Source: JABDMH01 sp050298535
GTDB lineage: Bacteria; Bacteroidota; Bacteroidia; Chitinophagales; Saprospiraceae
NCBI GenBank assembly: GCA_050298535.1
Contig: JBNKUI010000040.1
Coordinates: forward strand, 1 to 64,000
Direction: 5' to 3'
Length of the DNA: 64,000 nucleotides
Positions within the stretch are counted from its first letter, which is position 1. The number at the start of each line of letters is the position of its first letter. Both the position numbers and the translations under genes were made by a program. Shown here one piece after another: positions 45,636 to 55,165 of this stretch. The notes under the pieces are model-generated. The model worked only from the letters and a program-made list of their open reading frames with translations, did no database searches and was not told the origin of the DNA.

Positions 45636-47009
45636 ATGTCGAGAGTGTCTGTAGTGACCATACTTTTATTTATATTTCTTTCCTACCTGGATGGACAGGA
45701 AATAGTGACATGGGTGAAATCGGGCAATGGATCATGGGCCGTACCAGGGAACTGGGAAACGAATGCAGTTCCTCCGGTCAATAGAGTGCCGAATGTGCAG
45801 GATACCGTTATAATTGAACATGATTCGGTAGTAATTCCCGCGGGATTTAATGCATTCGCCAGAAGAGTGATACTTGGCGTCCCAGGTGGATCAGGTACGG
45901 GCTTAGGTGTGCTCGCCAACGCTTCGTTAGATATTGATGATCAGTGGGTGAGTGAATCCACTAGTAATGCAGGTTTACATATCCAGTCTGCCTCTTTCTA
46001 TAATAATGGTATTGTAAATATTAATGATTCGGAAATCGGAATTTTAGTTGAAGAAGGTACAATCGATAATTTGATCGAGATCAATATTCAATCATGTGAA
46101 ACAGGGATGTCAAACAATGGAACGATTACCAATGAGGTGGGTGCCAATTTGAAGATTACGAATATTTCTGAGCTTGGGGTTTCTAACTATGGAGCTATCA
46201 TAAACTATGGAACAATCACATGTCTGCAGATGAAGGATGTATTTCTTAATGATCAATTTGGTATTATAACCGATAGTCTTATCAATGAAGGTTTAATTGA
46301 TATCCAGTCCATTAATGGTAGAGGTTTTACGGATATTGCCATTATCCGGAACCTGGGAGTGATAGAGATGCAAAATATTAAGGTGGGTTTATCCAGTACT
46401 TTTCAAGGGAGCATAATCGATAACGACGGTACTTGGTCAATGGATGAGATTACTGATCAAGGTATAATTGGGAGCTTGGAGATAGTCAATGACGGCACCC
46501 TTCTTATTGAACATTTTATGGGGCCGGGGATAATGTTCGGTGGAACGTTCACACAGAATGGATTACTGATTTTGAAGCATTCGCTAGGTACCGCGCCAGC
46601 GCTTTGGAATGATGGAGATATTGATAATTATGGCACCATTGACATTGACTCCACTGTAAGTGCTGATGTAGCTTTGATTAATGACAATGTCTTAAACAAT
46701 TATTTTAGATTGACTATTAATGTGACAAAGAACGGTTTTACAAACAGAGGAGACTTTAATAATCCAGGCGGTGTACTTTCTCTAGAAGAAGGTACGGGAG
46801 TGGGTATTCATACAGAACAGAACTTTAGTAATGGCTCTGGAGGTTTGGTCGAGATTAATAGTTTTTACCAGGGGGTTAGGGTTGAGGAGGATTTGCTGAT
46901 AAACCAATTGGGTGGAACTATAGAGACTTCAAATATTGCCGATTCACCGCTTGAGGTTTTGCTCGGTGGTACCGTGGAAAACGATGGGATCATGGACTTT
47001 GGTCTCTGA
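45636..47009 (+). CDS. Secreted repeat protein, probable right-handed beta-helix
   Basis: Secreted protein of about 457 residues from the ATG giving MSRVSVV, which begins a good signal peptide ending near DGQE. The body repeats short blocks with N-[YD]-G-[TI]-I or N-x-G motifs (INYGTITC, IRNLGVIEM, VNDGTLLI, DNYGTIDI, VENDGIMDF), the signature of a parallel beta-helix. It has no T9SS tail and ends abruptly at FGL, so it may be a truncated version of a longer surface protein. Nothing downstream in other frames clearly continues it. Function unknown; adhesion or matrix is possible. Confidence 0.65.
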   Translation: MSRVSVVTILLFIFLSYLDGQEIVTWVKSGNGSWAVPGNWETNAVPPVNRVPNVQDTVIIEHDSVVIPAGFNAFARRVILGVPGGSGTGLGVLANASLDIDDQWVSESTSNAGLHIQSASFYNNGIVNINDSEIGILVEEGTIDNLIEINIQSCETGMSNNGTITNEVGANLKITNISELGVSNYGAIINYGTITCLQMKDVFLNDQFGIITDSLINEGLIDIQSINGRGFTDIAIIRNLGVIEMQNIKVGLSSTFQGSIIDNDGTWSMDEITDQGIIGSLEIVNDGTLLIEHFMGPGIMFGGTFTQNGLLILKHSLGTAPALWNDGDIDNYGTIDIDSTVSADVALINDNVLNNYFRLTINVTKNGFTNRGDFNNPGGVLSLEEGTGVGIHTEQNFSNGSGGLVEINSFYQGVRVEEDLLINQLGGTIETSNIADSPLEVLLGGTVENDGIMDFGL

Positions 47010-47379
47010 TCAAGGCTGACCTGTTCAAAAAGCTCATTATCTCTTTTACAGAGCTTAGATCTTGCTATGTCCAATACTGAGTCTATTTTGTTGTCCAAAG
47101 GACTAATTAGATTATTCCATAAATCATTGGAGAGTGTAAAAGTATGAAAATGATCAATCCAATGGGACTTATATATACGAATCTATGAAAGGAAGGTAGA
47201 GATAACCAAGGTAGAGTAGGGCCAATAATAGAATGATCAGAATTACTAGATTACTTGTTTTTTTGTTTGCATGATGGTTTAAGATTATGGTGAAAGTATT
47301 TCTTCCTGCATTAAATACAGGTATGATGCAATATGAAGTATGCGTAGGGATCCCAATCTGAAATTATTATGAACTTTAA
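47010..47379. other. Intergenic region, nothing recognised
   Basis: Spacer after the beta-helix protein and before the second SLC12-like gene (convergent). No gene, RNA or hairpin that I can defend. Confidence 0.4.
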
Positions 47380-49596
47380 TTACTCAATAATCTTTTTCTT
47401 AAAGGAATTGACAAAAAGTATATTACCCAGATCATCATATCCTTCAAAGGTGTTAGTGTCCAAATGCCGTAAGCTGTCTTCGTGAAACCCTATGATAGTT
47501 AGTCCAGCATTGAATGAATGTGAATTAATTATTGATTTGTAGGACTTTCCTGATTCTATAACGAGTATTTTTATATTCTGTAAGGTAATCGGTAATCTAC
47601 CTTTTTCAATCAGTTCGTTCATTTGCTTTTTTACTTCAGAAATTTCCTCTTGTCTGCAAATATCAAAGATCTTGATATCTGAGTTTTTCCAATCAGGATG
47701 ACCTAGCAGAATGAAGCTAAGGATAATCATAAGATTTGCATTCTCGGAGTCCGTGGTCTTTATCCAAATGTGAATTCCATTCTTGTATATTACAGGTTTC
47801 CGACTGGAAGCCAGAATACAAACATCAAAATTATTGGAGTTGATCAGTTTAAAATTATCAATGATGTCTACGAGTTCATCAGGTTTTTCCTTGTCATATT
47901 CCAAAATTAGCATATTATTCTCCATGCCTGATATACTAGGTATTTGGATGGCCTGTGCAATCGCAGATGTGTATGAGGGTGAAATCACGGTATCAATGTA
48001 TACATGACTGTCATCACCATAATTATGAATTAATCTGCCCAGTATTTGCTCTGATTTCTCAAAGGAGCTTTTAGAACAGTAATCTTCAATTCTATGCAAA
48101 TAGGTGCCAAATCCATATTTGTAAGAGATCCAATTGGTTAGTTTGAAGGCGTTATCTCTTTCAAATGAGTTTTTGGAAAGACAAATGACACTGGGACGCC
48201 AGTCAGTTGATGATTTTACCACTTTACTCTTTTGCAGAAATAATTGAAGGTTTCTGTTTACTTGAAAAATAGTATTGGTAAAGATTGACGAAAGACCCTT
48301 CCTGGTCTTATGTACATAATTAATGTAGATATACAGTAAAATCATTAGGGAAAAAGCAAGCAGACTATAGGCTGTACTGATCTTAAACATCACATATACT
48401 GAGGTGACAAAGCCTATCAGTGATATGAACCATTTCGATTTGAATGATGGCCGGTACGATGGAGATGATCCAAAATGATTAAGCACTGAAATCAAGCAGA
48501 GTGATCCATAGGTGATCATGAAGAACATGGAGATTATTTGCGCGACCATGTCTACATTTCCCAAAGCCACAAAAATCAACGCGATTATGCAGGTGATCAG
48601 GGACGCGTTTACAGGTTCAGAATCCTTTGCTCTTGCTTGCCTCAACCATCGGTTGATTCTTTGGACGGGAAAAGATTTATCGTTTGCCAGTGCTTGTAAG
48701 GTACGAGGAGCCACCATTACCGAACCCAGGGCGGAAGAAATGGTGGAGGCAGCAAGCCCCAGGGGTATAAAGATCCATCCCCATAATGCGATTTTGCTCA
48801 TTACAAATTGATCGCCGATCAAATCTTCAGGAGTTGCTGAGCTGACCAACTTATAGGAAATGAAAAAGTAGAGGATCATCCCCAGGACTGTAGCGGTTAC
48901 TGTACCCATGGGAATCGATTTGGAAGGATTCTTAAGGTCACCGGAAAGGCCTACGCCGGCCGTCATACCGGTGAAAGCGGGGAAGATAATGGCAAATACC
49001 ATGTAGAACTGTTCGGAGTTCCGAAATTCAGCATTGCCGAAATTAAAACTGACTTCATTGACAATCTCGGTGCTTCCCAGGAAAAATAATACCAGTGATA
49101 GGGCAAGTATGGCTACGACAAAATATAGTGCCTGCACACCCAGATTTGCACCTTTTTTCAGAATCAGGGTGGCCAGCAGAAGCATGATGGGTATACTTAT
49201 GGCCTGGCGGGGTAGTGTAAAGTTGTATGTTGCATCAATGTATTCAAAGAGAAACTGAAATGTTTCTGTAAATGCGATCACATAAAAAGCCACACTAATG
49301 GCCTGCGAAAGATAAAGAGCTATTCCGATCGTTGCCCCGATATTTAAGCCAAATGATCGGGATATTATGAAGTATTCGCCCCCACCTTCTACTCTTTTAT
49401 TGGTCGCGAGTTCCGAAATGGCCAAAGAAGTTGGAATGGTCACCATATGACCTAGAATCACTATGAATATGACACCGATGAAGCCGACTGTGCCCACTGC
49501 ATATCCAAACCGCAGGAAAAGTATCGCACCCAGGATTGTAGAGATAGCAGTAAAGAATACAGGTGCGGTACCAAATTTTTTTACAGAATCACTCAA
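47380..49596 (-). CDS. SLC12-like transporter, second paralogue
   Basis: Membrane transporter of 738 residues with the same layout as the other SLC12-like protein in this window: VKKFGTAPVFFTAISTILGAILFLRFGYAVG first helix, about twelve helices, and a long soluble C-terminal region. Its helices are clearly related but its tail has diverged. The start is TTG, because no in-frame ATG lies between the upstream TAA and the first helix. The usual annotation is amino acid permease; ion-coupled chloride transport is an unproven alternative. It is convergent with the beta-helix gene. Confidence 0.87.
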   Translation of the reverse strand: MSDSVKKFGTAPVFFTAISTILGAILFLRFGYAVGTVGFIGVIFIVILGHMVTIPTSLAISELATNKRVEGGGEYFIISRSFGLNIGATIGIALYLSQAISVAFYVIAFTETFQFLFEYIDATYNFTLPRQAISIPIMLLLATLILKKGANLGVQALYFVVAILALSLVLFFLGSTEIVNEVSFNFGNAEFRNSEQFYMVFAIIFPAFTGMTAGVGLSGDLKNPSKSIPMGTVTATVLGMILYFFISYKLVSSATPEDLIGDQFVMSKIALWGWIFIPLGLAASTISSALGSVMVAPRTLQALANDKSFPVQRINRWLRQARAKDSEPVNASLITCIIALIFVALGNVDMVAQIISMFFMITYGSLCLISVLNHFGSSPSYRPSFKSKWFISLIGFVTSVYVMFKISTAYSLLAFSLMILLYIYINYVHKTRKGLSSIFTNTIFQVNRNLQLFLQKSKVVKSSTDWRPSVICLSKNSFERDNAFKLTNWISYKYGFGTYLHRIEDYCSKSSFEKSEQILGRLIHNYGDDSHVYIDTVISPSYTSAIAQAIQIPSISGMENNMLILEYDKEKPDELVDIIDNFKLINSNNFDVCILASSRKPVIYKNGIHIWIKTTDSENANLMIILSFILLGHPDWKNSDIKIFDICRQEEISEVKKQMNELIEKGRLPITLQNIKILVIESGKSYKSIINSHSFNAGLTIIGFHEDSLRHLDTNTFEGYDDLGNILFVNSFKKKIIE

Positions 49597-49774
49597 AGCA
49601 TATTTCGTTTAAGGACTTCATAGTATGCATGATTCCTAACATTTTCCTTAGGATTATCCTCCTGACTGTTACCGGTTGGGTCAGAGAATGCGGTTGGGCG
49701 TTAGGCCTCATGAAAGATTGAATAGAGTCACTTATAAGTAAATGACTCTTTCCATTCAATTGTCATCCCCCTTT

Positions 49775-50491
49775 TTACATTCCTCCTGGAGGATTGAAAG
49801 TTGTAATGTTGACGGTACTGAATGTTCGTAATCGCTTCCTTATGCTCTGTACCTTTCCATTAAATGTTGCCATTGCATCACTCGAAAATGCTATATCCGT
49901 ATACTTTAGCATAGATGCCATATCAGGAGCAGAAATCGTGGCAACATGAGTAGCTCCCATCTCATTACCTGAAATGAAAGAGTGTAGTTGTACTCCAAGC
50001 TTTCCATCTGACATCTCAATGATTGCATCGCGAAGATCCGTGAATGCAGTCAAGTATGCACCAGGATCTGAAACTGATAATTCATACACTGTAGTGTACC
50101 GATTGCCAGCAACAGGTTCACCCAGGATAGATTTTCCCAAATAGCTTGCCACGCCAACTGTTGCTTGATCCATTGTAGCTCCAAACATTTGAAATTCAAG
50201 TTTACTCTGAAGCTGACCAGAATACATTTCTCCAAAAGCATTTGCATCCTCACTGAAGAACACCACCTGGTGGGTCCATTTGTCCTTTGAGCTCGAAAAC
50301 ATACTCGCTTCAAAATTTGCAGGAGGTAAAGTCTTACCCACATCTGAGCTGAAAAATTTGGTCATGGCTGCCATCACGTCATCTTCTTGTCCTGGCTTTA
50401 CTTGAAAATGATACACTGTCCAATATGTGCTTTGTGCCACCAGAGATGTAACCAAAAAAAAGAATAAGAAAAAATAGGTGAGTCTTTTCAT
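49775..50491 (-). CDS. Secreted protein with two ferredoxin-like (ABM-type) halves
   Basis: Secreted protein of about 238 residues from the ATG giving MKRLTYF, with a signal peptide ending at VAQ. After the signal it reads as two related halves of about 100 residues. The first starts YWTVYHFQVKPG, the second RYTTVYELSVSD; each runs strand-helix-helix-strand, as in antibiotic-biosynthesis monooxygenase or dimeric alpha-beta-barrel proteins. No cofactor site is visible. A single gene with no functional neighbour; the role is unknown. Confidence 0.65.
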   Translation of the reverse strand: MKRLTYFFLFFFLVTSLVAQSTYWTVYHFQVKPGQEDDVMAAMTKFFSSDVGKTLPPANFEASMFSSSKDKWTHQVVFFSEDANAFGEMYSGQLQSKLEFQMFGATMDQATVGVASYLGKSILGEPVAGNRYTTVYELSVSDPGAYLTAFTDLRDAIIEMSDGKLGVQLHSFISGNEMGATHVATISAPDMASMLKYTDIAFSSDAMATFNGKVQSIRKRLRTFSTVNITTFNPPGGM

Positions 50492-50545
50492 GATATTACT
50501 TTTTAGTTTAATATTTAAGTGGTTTATTATATCTATAAGATACAA

Positions 50546-51055
50546 CTATACTTTGATTAATAATTTATTTTCAGCTTTGATATCATGGCATATCGGTTTC
50601 ATTTTGGTGAAGCTCAATCTTTCTTCTGAATATTTCTAAACCATGGAAGTGCTAATCCAAGAGTGCTTCTTAGGATCTTTGATTCCTTTGGGCCCCGAAG
50701 AATGTCAGGGTTCTTATAAATAAGTTCTCCTGGTCCAATCTTTTATTGCTACGGGAGCTTTATTTACACAGTGTCTTTCGGGCAAACAAACTTGATAGTT
50801 GAACCCGGTATGCTTTATGTCATTGATTTGGTAGTAGCAATGACATACCTGAAGAGGAGATTAGATAAGTCGTCAGGGCGTAATGTATCATCTTTGGGAA
50901 GAGTTAATCTCAGGCTATCAAGGTGTTCTGATAAATATTTTCCAACTCCTCATAAATGAGGATTTGGCATACTTCACCCTTAATGATGAAGTTTCAGTAG
51001 TGGTATGATTCCATCTTTGTACTGTACAAATTAATCATACTAAATAACAATAATC
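50546..51055. other. Intergenic region, no supported gene
   Basis: About 500 bases between divergent genes, so both promoters lie here. A plus-strand open frame of 62 codons is not called. A CATCTTTG element at 51012-51019, 37 bases before the next start, may be the -7 box for the jacalin-like gene. Confidence 0.4.
51012..51019 (+). promoter_or_regulatory. Candidate Bacteroidota -7 promoter box
   Basis: CATCTTTG differs at one base from the Bacteroidota TAnnTTTG element. A very similar CATCTTTGTA sequence stands in about the same place upstream of the basic secreted protein gene at 57465. No -33 element is clear. Confidence 0.3.
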
Positions 51056-52027
51056 ATGAATTTTCTATCGACAATCTTCATCACTTTAATTATTGCTACT
51101 CTGGCTATCTCTTCATCAGCTCAGGTTGGTTTTACTGAACAGATTGGGGGATCCAAGGGTTTGGACTTTATCCTTCCTTCCACAAGATTTGATGTCCTCT
51201 CGACTGAACGAATTGAAGGCGTCGCCATTAATCATTCCAATCGAGTCGAGCAAATTCTAATTGAATATTCAAATGGCCTGGACAGCCTCCAGGTTGAATC
51301 AGTCGGAAGCGATGCTGGCGATTGGAGTTATTTCGAGCTCGAGGATGGAGAATTCATTACCTATATTACAGGCAGAGCTGGTACTCTAATTGATCAGATC
51401 ACATTTCATACAAGTTTACGCCGAACTTTTGGCCCTTTTGGTGGGTCTGGAGGAGAAGCTTTTGAAATATCAGTCCCCTCAGATGCAATGGTTATTGGTT
51501 TTACAGGAAAGGTCTCTACAAGTATTCAGCAACTGGGTCTTATCTACTGCAGACCCCAAGAATCAATTACCGATAGGAATAGATATCGGGGAAGGCGTTA
51601 TGAGGAGGCCACACAAACAGTCTCTTCAAGTGAGAAAACGGTTCGAGACCACAGAACGCCTTCAGGGGCCACACAAACTTCTTCCTCTTCCAGGGAAACC
51701 ATTCGGGACCACAGGCAACCATCGGAGACTACCCAGCGTCCGTTTTCAAATAAGAGAACGGTTCGAGACCACAGAACATCCTCAGGGGTCACACAAACTT
51801 CTTCCTCTTCCAGGGAAACCATTCGGGACCACAGACAGCCAGAGCAGACTATCCAGCATCCGTCCTCAGACAAAAGTTCAATTCGGGACCACAGAACACC
51901 GTCAGAGGCCACACAAACATCATCCTCAAATAAAAGCACCATTCGTGACCACAGAAAACCATCAGATTCCAGGCAGACTTCGTCCTCAAATCAGAGAACG
52001 GTTCGAGATCATCGAAAGAAGTCCTAA
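51056..52027 (+). CDS. Jacalin-like secreted protein with seven RDHR repeats
   Basis: Secreted protein of 323 residues with a signal peptide ending near SSAQ. The first 180 or so residues look like a jacalin-like lectin domain (FGPFGGSGGEAFEI, MVIGFTGKVSTSIQQLGLIY). The C-terminal 140 residues are seven 20-residue repeats, each containing a [ST][VI]RDHR core surrounded by Ser/Thr/Gln-rich spacer. The repeats are charged and low-complexity and may bind polyanions or crosslink to a matrix. The gene appears monocistronic. Lectin plus RDHR repeats is an unfamiliar combination; sugar specificity is not known. Confidence 0.75.
   Translation: MNFLSTIFITLIIATLAISSSAQVGFTEQIGGSKGLDFILPSTRFDVLSTERIEGVAINHSNRVEQILIEYSNGLDSLQVESVGSDAGDWSYFELEDGEFITYITGRAGTLIDQITFHTSLRRTFGPFGGSGGEAFEISVPSDAMVIGFTGKVSTSIQQLGLIYCRPQESITDRNRYRGRRYEEATQTVSSSEKTVRDHRTPSGATQTSSSSRETIRDHRQPSETTQRPFSNKRTVRDHRTSSGVTQTSSSSRETIRDHRQPEQTIQHPSSDKSSIRDHRTPSEATQTSSSNKSTIRDHRKPSDSRQTSSSNQRTVRDHRKKS
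51601..52020 (+). repeat. Seven tandem 60-bp coding repeats
   Basis: Seven direct repeats of exactly 60 bases with no spacer. The conserved core (GGTTCGAGACCACAGA or ATTCGGGACCACAG) recurs at a fixed offset: 51644, 51704, 51764, 51824, 51884, 51944 and 52004. Copies 2 and 4 differ at only about four sites, which suggests duplication of a two-unit block. Each unit encodes 20 residues of the jacalin-like protein. Confidence 0.95.
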
Positions 52028-52226
52028 CGGGATTAATACCATTGGATCAATGTGATTATGAAGTGGCATTCAGCCAAGGTTTCACAATAATGCTGAATCC
52101 ACAGAGATGCAAGCATCTGAAATGGATAACTATGAATTGCAGTCTCTTATATATTTCGATCTAATGGTTGATGTGATTAATTTCTTACGCAGAGATGAAG
52201 AACGAGATACCGGAAATGTTAAATAT

Positions 52227-52877
52227 TTAATCATCAGCATCTAACAATCCAAACTCAAAAGCTTTCTTTACCAGACCTGCGACGTTTTTAGCATTTAGTT
52301 TTCTGAGCAGACTCTTACGATGGGTGATGACTGTAGTTGGGGAAATAAAAAGTTTGGCAGCAATTTCATCTGTAGTCATCTCTTCTGTAATTAATTGTAG
52401 AATTTCCTTTTCTCTCCTGGTCAGTTTCTGTATGAAATCAGAGGTTCTTGGTTTCTTTTCCCTCTGCATTCCAGAAACCAGTGAATCCGTTACTTCTTTA
52501 CTGAAATATCTCTCTCCTCTCATGATTGTCTGAATAGCAAGAAGTAATTCCTCTCTGCCTGTGTTCTTCAATAGATAACCATCAACGCCAACTTTAATCA
52601 TTTTGTTAATATAACCAGCATTACCATGCATAGTTAATGCAATAATCTTTGGAGCCGAAGAACTACCCTTCAATTTTTTGCAGATCTCAAAACCTGTAAT
52701 GTCAGGTAAATTGATGTCTAATAATATTAAATCAATATTCTCCTCTTCGGCGATCTCAAGAGTTTCTGCACCATTTTGTGCTTCGTACAGCATTCCAATT
52801 TCTGGCTCATCTTCAAGAAGCCCTCGTAATCCGTCAATAATAATCTGGTGATCATCAACCAGGAGTATATTTATCAT
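52227..52877 (-). CDS. NarL/LuxR-type response regulator
   Basis: Response regulator of 216 residues. The receiver domain keeps the acidic pair (VDDHQ), the phospho-acceptor Asp54 in LLDINLP and Lys of YLLKNTG. A LuxR-type HTH follows (LTRREKEILQLITEEMTTDEIAAKLFISPTTVITHRKSLLRKL). It is the last gene of a four-gene operon and is encoded 14 bases after the TPR histidine kinase, its likely partner. Target genes are unknown. Confidence 0.95.
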   Translation of the reverse strand: MINILLVDDHQIIIDGLRGLLEDEPEIGMLYEAQNGAETLEIAEEENIDLILLDINLPDITGFEICKKLKGSSSAPKIIALTMHGNAGYINKMIKVGVDGYLLKNTGREELLLAIQTIMRGERYFSKEVTDSLVSGMQREKKPRTSDFIQKLTRREKEILQLITEEMTTDEIAAKLFISPTTVITHRKSLLRKLNAKNVAGLVKKAFEFGLLDADD

Positions 52878-52891
52878 GCCGTATGTTTTAG

Positions 52892-55165
52892 TTATTGATT
52901 CATTGGGATCTGTATGGTAAAGGTACTACCTTGATCCGAAACAGAATCTACTTCTAGAGTACCATTAAAATATGCTGTGCGAGATTGAATGTTTTCGATC
53001 CCTATTCCTTTATGCATTTGCGTAGTGTCAAAACCTTTTCCGTTATCTTCTACGACCAGGATAATTTCCCCGTCTTCTATGGTCAGTTGAACTATGACCT
53101 TGGTAGCTTGGGCGTGTTTTGCAATATTTTTCAATAACTCCTGCACAATCCGATAGATCGAGACTTTGAGTACACTATCTAATTGATTTTCATCACCAAA
53201 AGGTATAAAATCAATGACATGCTGATTTGAAAAATTCATACACATTTCTTCAATAGCAGGAAATAGTCCCTGTTGTTCTAGTACGTGCGGCATCAAGTCA
53301 TGTGATACCTCTCGCACTGTTCTACAAGCATCATCAATCAAGGTTTCTGCTTTTAAGTAAGTGCCCGAAGATTGAACTGCTGGAAATTTGTGAACGATAC
53401 TACTTATCTGCATTTTGACAGTGGCTAGCACTGCTCCCAGACCATCATGTAATTCACGTGCTAATCTCTTACGTTCTTTTTCCTCACCTTCGATTATGGC
53501 TTTCAATCTTTGAGTTTCTTGCTCTTTCACTAATACCTGTATCCGCTGCTGGTTTATTTGCTTGTTTTTATTGTAGATGAAGAACAAGAAAGCCACTAGT
53601 AATGCTAAGAATCCCAGGCCTCCAGCCAATAACAATAGTTGATGGTTTTTACGGAGAAGCGTCAAGTTTTGATCTCTGAGTACTTCTTGTTGCTCTGCTA
53701 TTTCTTTGTCTTTCTTCTGAGTGGTTACTAAGAGATCATATTTTTTGACTGCCTCAGCCTTCTCTACAGACAGAAGGCTGTCCTTTATGGTGCTATACTT
53801 TTGATGAAATTGATAGGCTTTTCTATAATCACCTGTATGCGAGTATGCCTCTGAAAGTAATAAAGATGTACGACCTATATTTTCCGTGTCGCCCATATCA
53901 CTAAATGCTCTAAGGCACTCTTCACCGTATGATATCCCCTTACGATAGTTTCTGAGCTTAATTTCGACTTCCGCAAGTACGAGCTTCGTTGACCATATAC
54001 TCATCACATCCTGGGATTGGGTGCTGGCTTTCAAAGATTCCTGTAATAAATCTCTCGCGTTTTCCAGTTGCCTCTCTTTGTTGTATAAAGGACTTAGCTG
54101 AATTAGTATTTCGGCAATATTTACTTTATTATTCAATTGAGTATATAGTGCCAGGGAAGATTCATAATACTCAATCGCTACCGAAGGCTTTTTTTGTAAT
54201 ATTGAAATGTTACCTAATTTCTTTAGGCAAGATGCTTCCATAAAGCGACTGTTTTTCAGTCTGGCCAACTGAATAGCTTTGTTGTAATAATCTTCTGCAA
54301 CATCCCAAATATTCTGGATGGCGTAAATGTCTCCCAGCTCCGTATAGATAGTAGTCGTTGAAAATGAATCCTTCTCATCTTCAGCAATACGTAATGCTTC
54401 CATCAAATTGACCTGGGCTTTTCTATACTCACCACATTCCCTGAATAAGTTACCAAGTGCACTATAATCGCTGATTAATCCACCAGGGTCATCCATTTCC
54501 TTCTTAATCTGTATTCCTCTTTCAAAATAATGAATGGCAGAGTCCAGTTCTCCAAGAGAATGATAATTGGTCGAAATCTGATTGACGATGCTAACCGATT
54601 GATCATAATCATTCGCTGACAATGCATAGTCAAATGCTTTCTTCAGATTTTCGATTACCCCGATTGGCGATTGGATGGCAGCGTCATTATGGGCTTTTTT
54701 TTGAAAGATATCTATGAGCACTTCGTACAGATCCAGGTCAGTTGCAAACGGAATTGCCAGGTCGTACAATGATTGAGCAGTTTTGTAATCCTTAAGATTT
54801 GTAAAAACATCTCCCTTCTTAGCATATACTAGCGCTAATCCTTTCTTATAGTTGTCTGCCATGAAAAGTCGTATGGAATGATCGTAAGATTTGATAGCTA
54901 ATTCACTTTGCCCCATTGCTTCTTCAGCTAAACCTCGATAGTAATTTGCAATCCCATTTATTGTGGGTGAAATGTTTCGATTAATGATATGGTCAGAAAG
55001 GATAAAAACGGAATCTATTTCATCTTGTTGAAAGTATCTTGCGATCGATGATACGGAAGGGTAATCCCCTAACATGTAAGGATCATTTTGGCCTCCTCCT
55101 TCAGTTACCATGAAGATGGAGAGTAATAGGATAAGATAACTTAAAGGTTTCTTCAATTCATCCAA
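52892..55165 (-). CDS. TPR-containing HisKA_3 sensor histidine kinase
   Basis: Sensor kinase of 757 residues. A signal or leader helix is at 9-22, TPR repeats fill about 40-460 in the periplasm, one transmembrane helix is at 509-531, a coiled coil follows, and a NarX-type kinase core carries the phospho-accepting His573 (ELHDGLGAVLATVKMQ). The ATPase G-box is present (VEDNGKGFD) and the C-terminus is complete. The start is TTG, with no ATG available between the preceding stop and MDELKKPL. It sits directly on the end of the outer-membrane-protein gene and precedes the NarL-type regulator, so the operon is a complete signalling unit. The ligand for the TPR region is unknown. Confidence 0.93.
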   Translation of the reverse strand: MDELKKPLSYLILLLSIFMVTEGGGQNDPYMLGDYPSVSSIARYFQQDEIDSVFILSDHIINRNISPTINGIANYYRGLAEEAMGQSELAIKSYDHSIRLFMADNYKKGLALVYAKKGDVFTNLKDYKTAQSLYDLAIPFATDLDLYEVLIDIFQKKAHNDAAIQSPIGVIENLKKAFDYALSANDYDQSVSIVNQISTNYHSLGELDSAIHYFERGIQIKKEMDDPGGLISDYSALGNLFRECGEYRKAQVNLMEALRIAEDEKDSFSTTTIYTELGDIYAIQNIWDVAEDYYNKAIQLARLKNSRFMEASCLKKLGNISILQKKPSVAIEYYESSLALYTQLNNKVNIAEILIQLSPLYNKERQLENARDLLQESLKASTQSQDVMSIWSTKLVLAEVEIKLRNYRKGISYGEECLRAFSDMGDTENIGRTSLLLSEAYSHTGDYRKAYQFHQKYSTIKDSLLSVEKAEAVKKYDLLVTTQKKDKEIAEQQEVLRDQNLTLLRKNHQLLLLAGGLGFLALLVAFLFFIYNKNKQINQQRIQVLVKEQETQRLKAIIEGEEKERKRLARELHDGLGAVLATVKMQISSIVHKFPAVQSSGTYLKAETLIDDACRTVREVSHDLMPHVLEQQGLFPAIEEMCMNFSNQHVIDFIPFGDENQLDSVLKVSIYRIVQELLKNIAKHAQATKVIVQLTIEDGEIILVVEDNGKGFDTTQMHKGIGIENIQSRTAYFNGTLEVDSVSDQGSTFTIQIPMNQ

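Noticed and set aside
50771..50959. 62-codon plus-strand frame before the jacalin-like gene
   Set aside because: No family match or convincing ribosome site; lies in a promoter-bearing gap.
51598..51942. Minus-strand frame over the repeats
   Set aside because: An open frame caused by the same periodicity; no start signal or family match.
51601..52020. CRISPR-like array
   Set aside because: Units are contiguous 60-base coding repeats with no unique spacers.
51390..52055. Second long plus-strand frame over the repeat region
   Set aside because: The 60-bp period is a multiple of three, so alternative frames stay open; the signal peptide and lectin domain are in the other frame.
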